A stretch of DNA of 64,000 bases from Bagarius yarrelli. Lineage: Eukaryota > Chordata > Actinopteri > Siluriformes > Sisoridae. The notes under the pieces were generated by a model. It did not search any database, was not told the DNA's origin, and saw only the letters and a program-made list of their open reading frames with translations. Made by a program: the position numbers and the translations under genes. The DNA lies in contig VCAZ01000045.1 of NCBI GenBank assembly GCA_005784505.1, forward strand, positions 3,242,374 through 3,306,373. The letters run 5' to 3'. Positions 36,901-49,600 of this stretch are shown in pieces. Each line of letters opens with the position of its first letter. The first letter of the stretch is position 1.

Positions 36901-38511
36901 AAAAAAAACCCAACAACACACAGACACAGAAAAAATGGAATGAGTTACTGTAAGAAAATGCAGTCCTGACGCTGACCAGGTGACCACCAAGTCCTAAAGG
37001 TGCAATCAATCATGACTCAAATACCAAGAACTGTAGTCAAAAACTAGCCATGATCTGCTTCTTGTTCTTAAAAATGGATTAATTAATATCATTATAAAAC
37101 ATTCAACACATATTTAAGGTCTGATTCTACAGACCTGAATATCAGCGGCATTTCCACAGCCTCTTTTTCATCATCATTCACTTTAATGTCTTATCTTCTA
37201 GAAGCTCATCTTTTGAAACATTATCAGGACTGTCTTGCTGGTTACTGCGATTTAGTTTACTCTTTTACACTTTTTCACTGTTACTGCATACTGGACTTTT
37301 TATTACCATATTTTTAAAGCCTAGTTACTTTTTACCCATCCTGTATAGCACAGTTGTGTTTGTATTTGTTTTTGTATTGGTCAGGTATTGGAGGAGGAGA
37401 CTGAGGCTGCGGGTGGATTATGCAGAACATGATGGATATCGCTTCTGTTACACCCACAGGGGGAAACCCGGGAGTCGACCTTCTATACTCATGCTTCATG
37501 GTTTTTCTGCTCACAAAGACATGTGGCTAGGTCTGGTAAAGGTATATGCTTCATCTCATCCTACTCATCCTACATCATTAAATACTTTTGTTATTGAAAA
37601 TGTTATATAAATTAGGTTTGACATAAAAATGGTTTTAAAATTTCAGTTCTTTCCACACAATGTGCATCTGGTGTGTGTTGACATGCCTGGCCATGAGGGC
37701 ACTACACGCACTGGTGCGGTGGACTACTCCATCGAAGGGCAGGTCAAAAGAATACATCAGGTATTGTTTATTGTCAATTCTGAATGTCTATGTACGCAAG
37801 GGTTTTTATTTATTTTGGAGTGTCATAAATACAGATCTGATTTCTAATTCATTTCACATATGAATTACCAACATTTCATGATAATGAGATTTCATTAATA
37901 TAGAAATACCAGGCCCACGCTGTGCTGTAGTGGGTTAAGGTACTGGCACTCACATTCTGGGGACCCGGTTCGACTCTGGCTTGGGTCCTTTCTGGTTCCC
38001 CCTCTCTCTCTATCACCCCCATTTCGTCCTGTCAATAAAACCAAAAAATAACTAAAATATCTTTAAAGAAATACTGGCTCAAATCTAAATCTTAGAAAAA
38101 CATTATAATTTTTTATTATGGCATTTAATCTCTATATATTTACATCTAATTAAAGAGATTTAATACACCAGTCCATTAAAGAACACTCTAAGCTATTCTG
38201 CTGTATTTAATTAGTCAGATAAAGGTGTATTTATTGGGCATTTAATACTGGAATGTTAATATTTATATCAGTCAGACACGGTAGTGTAATAGTATTGTTC
38301 TGATTTTAACTTCTGTGTGCTTACACTAAAGCGCCACTCCAAAATCATGAACCTAAAATAGATGTTCTGGTTGGGGCCCGAGGCATTCTCCTGTCAGTGT
38401 GTGTGTTTGTGTGTGTGTGTTCTTGTGTTACACACAAAATGTCTTTACTTTATCATTATACACCACTGATTTAAATATATACTGTTTTAACATATACACA
38501 ATATATATCTA

Positions 38512-38583
<72 letters not shown>

Positions 38584-41500
38584 ACATCAGCCTTTTTTTT
38601 TCTTCCTGTAGTTTGTGGAAAGTATTCAGCTGAATAAGAAGCCTTTTCACTTGGTGGGTACCTCCATGGGTGGTTGTGTAGCTGGAGTCTATGCTGCTCG
38701 TTATCCTTCTGATCTCTCTGGTCTCACACTGATCTGTCCTGCAGGTTCGTATCACATGACATAGATGCTGATTCAATACTAATGTCCTCACCATGTGAAA
38801 AAAACACTTTAATAGTGGCATGCGTGTTGTGATGCCTAACATTCAGCTCAGTTTTATTTGTATATCACATCACATAACATCACATCACATCACATTAGAA
38901 CTGTATTTTTATGCCTAATAAACAAAACAGAAGGAAAGAGTCTTAAGAGGAACCAGACCTATTTTGGACAGTAGTCCCCCAAAATACAATGCACACAAAC
39001 TGGGTTATTTCCGTCTTAAATGCCATCGTATAATAAGACCCATATTGTAAGTGAGTTATTACATTATTAGAATAAAAAAGGAATATTTTGTAAGAGAAAA
39101 GAAATTGACAAAATTTTGAACAAATATCATACAAGTCTTAAGTTTGTAAGCAAAATTAGTGAAAGCACTGTGTCTGTTTGTTTGTGCTATTTTTTATAGA
39201 TGGTAATAAAAGTAAGGGGAATAAAGCCAAATCGGACACAGTCCATGTTATAATAGCGGCCTTTTCTTTTCAGCTGTGCTATTAATGTCTTGGACCCACT
39301 TTTAACGTTTAAACGCCCCCTTTAGATGCCACCAGATTTTAAACAGCGCTTCTTGATTTTGTTTAGATTTTATAGAAAATCTATTCTGATTAGAGGAACA
39401 CTACATTGCACAGCTGTAAAAAAAATTAAATATAAAGCGGCTCAGTGATTAAGTTTTTTTTCTGTGAAGTGTTATGATATCCCACAAAATCAGCCTCTTT
39501 TCATTATGTAGGTCTAAAATACCCTAAGGAAAGTGAATTTGTGAGACGTCTAAGAGACTTGGAGAATAGCAAGGATGTCCGGCGCATCCCTCTCATCCCC
39601 TCGACTCCAGAAGAGATGGAGGACATGCTGAGACTCTGCTCTTTTGTACGCTTTAAGATCCCTTACCAGGTAAACACATCACAAATAGTTTTACAGCTTA
39701 TTTCTAGAATTGTTCACATTTAAGACTATTTTATCCTGTTTAAACAAGAATTTATAATCATGATGTAGCAATGGGATTACACAACTAACAGGCTAATGCT
39801 GGGGTGAAATATAATGAGTTCAGATTTGGTAGACAATTCAAGAAATTATGTTTTACTTTATATGCACTCTGACCTGCAGGGGTATTTGCTTACCCTGAAA
39901 TAGTTGTAATATCTCACAAATCTACAAGAAATATGTCAAAATGATGATTTTGCAAAAATGTTTGGAAAACTTTGATCTAATGGACTAATGGGGGGGTCAC
40001 CTGTTACATCCTTCAATTTGAATCATTGATTTTTATCGCCTAAAAACACACAGTACCTAAACTACAGTACTGTATATACCGAACACACTATCTGCATACA
40101 TATATGTGCAATATATACATCGTCTGCTACATCGTGAGTAAATAAAATCGCTACAACATTTGTCAATTCTGGAACTAACAGACTTTGGTATTTCATTCCG
40201 ATACCCCGCTGCGGATATTGTCCGTTAAATCCAATGTCCGTTGGTTCCAGCACCGTTAAATCAAAGTTTTTTCATGTATATCAACTTATACATGAACATT
40301 TACAGTATATGGTAAATTTTAAGAGGAAGCATCTTTATTTATTTATTTTTTTTAATAACAATAGGGATATATATATATATTAGAAAAAGAAATCATCCAA
40401 AAAATATATCTAATACATCGAATATTATTGAATATCTGGCAGATTTACGATTGTTATGTATTGAAGTTAGTGAATCAAAAAACAATCTTCAATTCCATGG
40501 AAATCAGCCTACAATTCAGTTTAGAAGCATTTTGCTTTGTGTATATGACATTTCACAAATAAAACAAGAATTTGAATTATATAGTGTCCATTTCTAATTA
40601 ACCCGTATCACAGTCCAAAAACAACATTGTTACATAAATTATAGTGATAAACTTATAATAACTCTTACAAAAACAAAGATACTTGGGACCAGAACAGTTT
40701 GGTAAAATGACAAATAACAAATGAATTAAAAATGGTTTCCGAATCATGTTTATAAAAACAGCATAAGTGTGGGAACCTTTCTTTAAATTTGATTGTAAAA
40801 TTATAAGTAATAACATATTTATTTATATTTAGCCCCGGTCTAAAGTAAAAGTGTGGAATAATCCTGTTTCCACCTCACTATTGCCTTAGAAAGAATGTTT
40901 TTTTCTTTAATTGAAAATATTATTACATTTTTTTTTCTGATGGAATGACCTGCAATGGTAAGATCTGGAAAATAACCAGTGACAGGTTACAATGCTTTTC
41001 CTTTGTAATAAGGTGAAATGCAATACATTAGTTTTTTATATTTACTAGATGATACATTTAATCCACACTTATTAATAAATTCAGTGTAATTATATAAGTT
41101 ACCTAAATGATTCAATACGTCTGTGGCAAAAATTATTATACCTTTGTTAAACCTGTCAGTCTAAAAATGCAGGAAAGCATCTTTTTTTTAAATGTATGTT
41201 TATTTCTCTATGTTGCCCTCTAGTGGAATAGCAGAGACTAACCATTTTAATTCTTTAGATTCAGTTATAATTAATTACCAGAACAGCATAAATTACAACC
41301 TCATTTACAGTCCAGATTGAAACCCAAAATGTCTTGCGGTACATATTTTTCTAAAAAAAAGTTGTGAAGGTATCATATTTATTTTTTTAACAGTTAAATA
41401 TTTTCAGTTATACAACTGAGCAATTGGGGGTTAAGGGCCTTGCTCAGGGGCCCAACAGTGGTGGCTTGGTGGTGCTGGGAATATTGTATTTGTGTATTTT

Positions 41501-42101
41501 TTGGAAATAACTTATTATTTCTCCAGTCCAACCGTGGCGTATTTGATGTTGCCAATTTGATGTCCTTTTTTGAGTATAATTATTATTTAGTCAGTGCAAA
41601 GCGTTGCATCCTTTATTTTTATTTCAGTTATGCCCTGTTTTTTTGATAGATCCTGCAGGGGTTGATTAAAGCCCGTATTCCGCACAACAACTTTTACCGT
41701 GAAGGTCAGTTCTTTGGAGTGGGATTAGTCTTATATAGTAATAACAATACACTACAAATTTGGAGGCGTTAAATGTTTTAGGTTGACGTGGCTGTATTAT
41801 TTCTCTTACTTTGTTTTAGTTTTCACAGAGCTAGTAGAAGAAAAATCCCGACACTGTCTGCACGACAACATGCATCTCATCTCAACATCACTGCAGGTCA
41901 TTTGGGGGAAGCAGGACCAGGTAAGAGTAGATCATTACAAAACCAAAAGCAATAAACCTGAGTTAGAAATGTTAAAAGACCAAAAGTAATTGGACAAACT
42001 AACATTATTATGTATTTTAACGATTTGATTGCAAATTCTTTTGTAGACAGGGACTGCCTAAAGTCTGAAACTCATCATGATATTCCCCCTCAGAGAAGGG
42101 G

Positions 42102-42141
<40 letters not shown>

Positions 42142-42151
42142 GGAGGGGTAG

Positions 42152-42244
<93 letters not shown>

Positions 42245-42253
42245 GAGGGGTAG

Positions 42254-42296
<43 letters not shown>

Positions 42297-42706
42297 GGTG
42301 AGAGAGAGGGGGTAGGATAGATTTATAGATAATATAGGATACAACTATAAATACTATAGATGGATACTATAGATGGTATTATAGGTATTATAGATAGATA
42401 GATAGAGCGACAGATAGAGAGAGAGAATAATGCTTTCATACTTATGTGTATCGGCCACATGATTCTTCTACACTTCAGTTTGAATATTGTTGTTCTATGA
42501 CAGTGTGGATGTTCTTTGTGCAGGTGCTGGATGTTTCCGGTGCGTCCGTGTTGGCTGAGACTTTGCCCGGATGCCGAGTCGATCTGTTAGACAACTGTGG
42601 CCACACGGTGGTGATGGAGCGTCCTCGGAAAGCTGCTCATCTCATCATGGATTTTATTACGAGTCAGCAGAATTCAGGAAGCACCAGCAGCAAAAAACTC
42701 TCCTGA
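33959..42706 (+). CDS. abhd6: Monoacylglycerol lipase ABHD6
   Basis: Membrane-bound serine hydrolase that cleaves 2-arachidonoylglycerol and related lipids. Eight coding exons: 33959-34080, 37385-37541, 37647-37760, 38612-38744, 39512-39669, 41650-41704, 41820-41920, 42524-42706 (TGA); 340 residues, against 337 in human. Phase closes at all junctions. An N-terminal hydrophobic segment (about residues 8-36) is the single-pass membrane anchor. The alpha/beta-hydrolase core has 'LMLHGFSAHKDMW' with the HG oxyanion motif, nucleophile S149 in GTSMGG, acid D279 in GKQDQ and H307 in NCGHTVVMERPRK. 'PLIPSTPEEM' and 'RIPHNNFYR' are also family blocks. Two ATGs in tandem (33959 and 33962) could start it; the second matches the human MDL start. 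Intron 1 (3.3 kb) contains a local triplication. A possible poly(A) signal is at 43254-43259. Confidence 0.95.
34975..35020. repeat. TA-rich microsatellite
   Basis: Alternating 'tatatata' with T runs, in abhd6 intron 1. Confidence 0.7.
35361..36670. repeat. Local triplication in abhd6 intron 1
   Basis: Three head-to-tail copies, about 35361-35745, 35750-36085 and 36240-36670. Each contains 'ctctttctgt', 'gaacagaatgt', 'ttttgtacccagaagcag', a 'gggatgcaacg'-like step and a 'cctcaccc...aaacctgctta' end. Copies differ by many substitutions and small indels, so the triplication is not recent. A reversed second-family SINE fragment (about 36085-36210) sits between copies 2 and 3. Confidence 0.8.
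37895..38580. repeat. abhd6 intron 3 with repeats
   Basis: A tRNA-like SINE piece at 37912-38050 ('gacccggttcgactctgg'), a GT repeat at about 38396-38420 and a (TATC)n then (TA)n microsatellite at about 38505-38580 just before exon 4. Confidence 0.7.
39670..41649. other. abhd6 intron 5, mostly AT-rich
   Basis: Two-kilobase intron. Only a short reverse SINE fragment is recognisable (41405-41485, 'gggttaagggccttgctcag'). No exon-like open stretch with splice sites seen. Confidence 0.6.
42098..42440. repeat. GATA microsatellite, compound
   Basis: Three (GATA)n blocks separated by 'gaggggtagg' spacers at about 42127-42310, then imperfect copies to 42425. It lies in abhd6 intron 7, close to the last exon. 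Confidence 0.95.
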
Positions 42707-43313
42707 AACTACACTTTGAAGCAAGATTATAGAATTTATACAGAATTTTTAATTTATCTTTTAATGTATTTTTCTAGTGACCCTCAGGGACGAACCACCA
42801 GTGTTAAATTCAGTCTAATATTTAAAATTAAACAGAATAAGAAGGATTAAATACCTAATTATTAAACACCTAATTTTTACTTTGAGGTGGGAAAAACATA
42901 ACAGGCAATAACAGTTAAAGTTTCGGGTTTTACTTATTTAGAATAATAACGTCCTTAATTATTTCAGTGAACAGCAGGACACCTGCATGTACAAGTTTAA
43001 ATCTGTATGATTTTTCGGCTATGGTAGTATGCACACTAACACCAGTGCTGAAATGTAATGGTGTGTGTTCTGAATACTTAGTAAATGTACTGAAGCCATA
43101 TATCGCTAAATCCACACACATTTCCCATTAAAAATGTTTTAAAAGCATGTGATGACCTTCATTCGTCCAGCTGGTAGTTATTTATTCCGATGGGAAAAGC
43201 TGGCTGCTCAGTGGGAGGTAGAAAATGGAGGAAAATGGCTTTAATTTGATAATAATAAATGTGTTTAATTCTAAGTCATGTTTACAATTTAATAACTAGA
43301 CAGGCAGACAGAG

Positions 43314-43380
<67 letters not shown>

Positions 43381-43405
43381 AAAACAGACAGACAGACAGA
43401 CAGAC

Positions 43406-43444
<39 letters not shown>

Positions 43445-43640
43445 GAAATGGGTAGTTTAGACAGATATGTATTCTGCCAGAATCTTCATGAAGAATCTTT
43501 CATTAAATTAAAAGTAAAGGTTTCTAGAAAACTAAAGTCTTTTGGTTCCTGCTATTGGTTTCTGTCTTTTCTTTACGCCTCCTGATGGCGCTCTTAATTG
43601 AAATCTTCTGATTTTCTGCTCTGTAGAGTTCAGCTGAGAC
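42707..43640. repeat. abhd6 3' UTR region and GATA/GACA microsatellite
   Basis: Downstream of the TGA. AATAAA at 43254-43259 may end the transcript. (GATA)n, (GACA)n and again (GATA)n fill about 43312-43445. Confidence 0.7.
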
Positions 43641-46600
43641 ACGACACTTTCCCTCCTATTCTGGTCAACTGCATTTCAATTGCACATATTGAAACTATGC
43701 ATGTATGCCAAGCTCGGGTTAGTGTTATAGAACATGAACAACATAAAACACTGTTGCAACTCCAAAATTGACATGCCCTTCATGTCAACTAAGACTTTTC
43801 CAGCATGACAATGCCCCTGTGCACAAAGCCCCTGAGCCCCTTTTACACAGAACCCTGACTCTGACTTAACCACACTGGACACTTTAGGTATTAGTTCCTC
43901 TTATCTAGTCATTCACCAGATTTGGACAATAAAATGAAATAAATGTCCTTGTATTGTTCTCCAGTTTTCTGTTTCTGGAATAAAGATGAACTTTTTAAAA
44001 AAAAAAATTCCCCAGCAGGTAGTCATTACTTCAGATCCTGGTCCTTACTTATCCAGTGGCTAGAATAGCCCCTCTTTCATGGCAAAGAAAACCTTATTTG
44101 CCATGCAGGTCTCAGGCTCCTGGTGCCTTAGAGGAAACGAGTAACTAGTCGGTGCCTGCCCATTACGGGGCCAACCTGAGGGGTGGTAAGTAGGTAAGAC
44201 AGCTAAGGAGTGAAAAGCGATACCGTATGACATGCAGTCAGACATATTCTTTATATGTCTGACTATGCTTAAGAATAGATAGATAGATAGATAGAAACAT
44301 TTATTTCAACAAAATGAAATATAAATGTCCTTGTATTGTTCTCCAGTTGTCTGTTTCTGGAATAAAGATGAACTTTTTTATATTATTTTCCCCGGCAGGT
44401 AGTCATTACTTCAGATCCTGGTCCTTACTTATCCAGTGGGTTAAATAGCCCCTCTAGAACCACCACCAAGGCCCACATTGAAAACCTTATTTGCCATGCA
44501 GGTCTCAGGCTCCTGGTGCCTTGGAGGCAATGAGTAACTAATCTTTTTTACATTACTTTTTCCTGACAGGTAGTCATTACTTTAGATCCTGGTCCTTACT
44601 GAGAAGGCAGTCGTCTTTGGACAGTGCCTAAAGGTCTCAAATCCTGCGTCAAGAGGACAACGACAGGTGAAATGCTGTCTTTGGTGTCAAGTATTTTACG
44701 TCTATCTTCTCTAGTGCGTTGAAGAACCACTGCCAGGACCCACACTGGAAACCCTGATTTGCCATGCAGGTCTCAGGCTCCTGGTGCCTTAGAGGAAACG
44801 AGTAACTAGTCGGTGCCTGCCCCATTAAGGGGCCAAACCCCTAAGGTAAGTAGGTAAGACAGCTAAGGAGTGAAAAGCGATACCGTACAACATGCAGTGG
44901 AATTCTTTATATGTCTGACTATGCCTAAGAATGAAAAAACAAGTTAAGACAAGACAGAAAAACAGGATAAACAATGCTAAATGTATCAGGTGTATAAATA
45001 AATAGGGGAATGTGAGGTGAGTTTCCAATTTAAAGTGCAGGTCAGGTGCAATCCGCTAAGGTGAAAATATGGTCTCGCCCTGTCCCGTAATTTGAGAATT
45101 AAATAGTGCATCCCATTTTGAATCAACACGGTACGCCGTTTGTCCCATATTTTTGGATTTATGCAAAATTCTATGCTAACTGTACTACCCTGCATGTTGC
45201 GTCTGATGACCCCTTAAACTCTAAACTTTAATATTTGTACACAAACCAGCACAAACGAAACCCTAACAAACGAAGCTATTTTAGGTGAATTTGGAGTGTG
45301 TAGGGGGGCTAAGTGACCTGAGAATGACCTTTAAAAATCAATATTTATATCTATAAAAAAACCCAAAGCAGCACAAACGAAAATCTTTACAGCAAAAATC
45401 TTTACAGTTGGGTAGGGGGGCAACTTCACGGAGGTATTTCAGGGACTATACGGAAAAGGAAATGTACAAACATGACTTCTTTGTTGAAATCCTGTTAAGA
45501 CTTTGTATGGAACATTTTTATATCTGATGACAGTTTTGCTAAACTAGTCAAGACTCTACTTGTTTTGCTTAAGAGCTTATCTGGTAAAAATATGAGTTCT
45601 GATGAGTTTCGGAATTTTTTAAGAAACAAGCACTTATCAGACTGAGTCGCTGACTGAACAATGGGGTACATACATGAGTGTCAGGGTAAATATAAATGAT
45701 AAATTCAATTTGCAAACATATGGTTTCTTAGGTGGTGAGAGATGATCTGCACAGGATGCCAGATTATGTTTGAATGTGTTAAAGGCTTTATTGGCATGAC
45801 CATAAACCCTTAGTGGCGGGCGGTGTATTTGGTACCTGGGCCTATAATGGGGACTTACCTGACTTAATCCACCTCTTAATATCACCACTATCATTTCACA
45901 ATTATAGAAACATCAATACTATACAAAAACGCAATATAACATGGCGTGGAATTACAGACAGAGAGAGAAAGACATTTCATGTATTAAGGTACAACACTTT
46001 CCCTCCTGTTCTCGTCAACTGCAATTCGATTGCACATATTGAAATTATTATGCATGTATGCCAAGCTCGGGTTAGTGTTATAGAACATGAACAACATAAA
46101 AACACGGTTGCAACTCCCAAATTGACATGCCCTTGATGTCACCTAAGACTTTTCCAGCATGACAATGCCCCTGTGCACAAGGCCCCTGAGCCCCATTAAG
46201 ATATGGTGTGCTGACATTCCAGTGCTCTACACAGAACCCTGACTCTGACTTAACCACACTGGACACTTTAGGTATTAGTTCCTCTTATCTAGTCATTCAC
46301 CAGACTTGGACAATAAAATGAAATAAATGTCCCTGTATTGTTCTCCAGTTGTCTGTTTCTCTGGAATAAAGATGAACTTTTTTATATTATTTTCCCCGGC
46401 AGGTAGTCATTACTTCAGATCCTGGTCCTTACCTATCCAGTGGTTAAATAGCCCCTCTAGAACCACCACCAAGGCCCACATTGAAAACCTTATTTGCCAT
46501 GCAGGTCTCAGGCTCCTGATGCCTTAGAGGCAATGAGTAACTAATCTTTTTTACATTACTTTTCCCGACAGGTAGTCATTACTTTAGATCCTGGTCCTTA

Positions 46601-49600
46601 CTGAGAAGGCAGTCGTCTTTAGAGAGTGCCTAAAGGTCTCAAATCCTGCGTCAAGAGGACAACGACAGGTGAAATGCTGTCTTTGGTGTCAAGTATTTTA
46701 CGTCTATCTTCTCTAGTGGGTTGAAGAACCACTGCCAGGACCCACATTGGAAACCCTGATTTGCCATGCAGGTCTCAGGCTCCTGGTGCCTTAGAGGAAA
46801 CGAGTAACTAGTCGGTGCCTGCCCATTAAGGGGCCAACCCCTAAGGTAAGTAGGTAAGACAGCTAAGGAGTGAAAAGCGATACCGTACGACATGCAGTGG
46901 AATTCTTTACATGTCTGACTATGCCTAAGAATGAAAAACAAGTTAAAACAAGACAGAAAAACAGGATAAACAATGCTAAATGTATCAGGTGTATAAATAA
47001 ATAGTTAGGGGAATGTGAGGTGAGTTTCCAATTTAAAGTTCAGGTGCAATGTGCTAAGGTGAAAATATGGTCTCGCCCTGTCCCGTAATTTGAGAATTAA
47101 ATAGTGCATCCCATTTTGAATCAATACGGTACGCCGTTTGTCCCATATTTTTTGATTTGTGCAGAATTCTATGCTAACTGTCCTACCCTGCATGTTGCAT
47201 CTGATGACCCCTTAAACTCTAAACTTTAATATTTGTACACAAACCAGCACAAACGAAACCCTAACAAACAAAGCTATTTTAGGTGAATTTGGAGTGTGTA
47301 GGGGGGCTAAGTGACCTGAGAATGACCTTTAAATCAATATTTTATATCTATAAAAAACCCAAAGCAGCACAAATGAAAATCTTTACAGCAAAAATCTTTA
47401 CAGTTGGGTCCCCACACCCAACTGTAAGTGCAATTTCACTGAGGTATTTCAGACTATACGGAAAAGGAAATGTACAAACATGACTTCTTTGTTGAAATCC
47501 TGTTAAAACATGTATGGAACATTTTTACATCTGATGACAGTTTTGCTAAACTAGTCAAGGCTCTACTTGTTTTGCTTAAGAGCTTATCTGGTAAAAAAAT
47601 ATTGATGAGGGTCAGAATTTTGACCAAACAAGCACTTATCAGACTGACTCGCTGACTGAACGATGGGGTACATACATGAGTGTCAGGGTAAATAAATGAT
47701 AAATTCAATTGGCAACATATGGTTTCTTAGGCGGTGAGAGATGATCTGCACAGGATGCCAGATTACGTTTGAATGTGTTAAAGGCTTTATTGGCATGACC
47801 ATAAACCCTTAGTGGCGGGCGGTGTATTTGGTACCTGGGCCTATAATGGGGATTTACCTGACTTAATCCACCTCTTAATATCCCCACTATCATTTCACAA
47901 TTATAGAGAACATCAATACTATACAAAAACGCAAATACTACACGGCGTGGAATAACAGACAGAGAGAGAGAAAAGACATTTCATGTATTAAGGTACAACA
48001 CTTTCCCTCCTGTTCTCGTCAACTGCAATTCGATTGCACATATTGAAACTATGCATGTATGCCAAGCTAGGGTTAGTGTTATAGAACATGAACAACATAA
48101 AACGCTGTTGCAACTCCCAAATTGACATGCCCTTGATGTCACCTAAGACTTTTCCAGCATGACAATGCCCCTGTGCACAAGGCCCCTGAGCCCCATTAAG
48201 ATATGGTGTGCTGACACATCCGAGTGTTCTACACAGAACCCTGACTCTGACTCAACCACACTGGACACTTTAAGTATTAGTTCCGCTTAGCTAGTCATTC
48301 ACCCAGATTTGGACAACAAAATGAAATAAATGTCCTTGTATTGTTCTCCAGTTGTCCGTATCTGGAATAAAGATTAACTTTTTTATATTATTTTCCCTGG
48401 CAGGTAGTCATTACTTCAGATCCTGGTCCTTACTTATCCAGTGGGTTAAATAGCCCCTCTAGAACCACCACCAAGGCCCACATTAAAAACCTTATTTGCC
48501 ATGCAGGTCTCAGGCTCCTGATGCCTTAGAGGCAATGAGTAACTAATCTTTTTTACATTACTTTTCCTGACAGGTAGTCATTACTTTAGATCCTGGTCCT
48601 TACTGAGAAGGCAGTCGTCTTTGGACAGTGCCTAAAGGTCTCAAATCCTGCGTCAAGAGGACAACGACAGGTGAAATGCTGTCTTTGGTGTCAAGTATTT
48701 TACGTCTATCTTCTCTAGTGCGTTGAAGAACCACTGCCAGGACCCACACTGGAAACCCTGATTCGCCATGCAGGTCTCAGGCTCCTGGTGCCTTAGAGGA
48801 AACGAGTAACTAGTCGGTGCCTGCCCATTGAGGGGCCAACCCCTAAGGTAAGTAGGTAAGACAGCTAAGGAGTGAAAAAGCGATACCGTACGACATGCAG
48901 TGGAATTCTTTATATGTCTGACTATGCCTAAGAATGAAAAAACAAGTTAAGACAAGACAGAAAAACAGGATAAACAATGCTAAATGTATCAGGTGTATAA
49001 ATAAATAGGGGAATGTGAGGTGAGTTTCCAATTTAAAGTGCAGGTGCAATCCGCTAAGGTGAAAATATGGTCTCGCCCTGTCCCGTAATTTGAGAATTAA
49101 ATAGTGCATCCCATTTGAATCAACACGGTACGCCGTTTGTCCCATATTTTTGGATTTATGCAAAATTCTATGCTAACTGTACTACCCTGCATGTTGCGTC
49201 TGATGACCCCTTAAACTCTAAACTTTAATATTTGTACACAAACCAGCACAAACGAAACCCTAACAAACGAAGCTATTTTAGGTGAATTTGGAGTGTGTAG
49301 GGGGGCTAAGTGACTTGAGAATGACCTTTAAATCAATATTTTATATCTATAAAAAAAACCCAAAGCAGCACAAACGAAAATCTTTACAGCAAAAATCTTT
49401 ACAGTTGGGTAGGGGGGGCAACTTCACGGAGGTATTTCAGACTATACGGAAAAGGAAATGTACAAACATGACTTCTTTGTTGAAATCCTGTTAAGACTTG
49501 TATGGAACATTTTTACATCTGATGAAAGTCTTGCTAAACTAGTCAAGACTCTACTTGTTTTGCTTAAGAGCTTATCTGGTAAAAATACTACTGATGAGTT

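Noticed and set aside
42090..43445. Regular GATA/GACA arrays as possible CRISPR-like repeats
   Set aside because: Four-base microsatellites with no unique spacers, in an animal genome.
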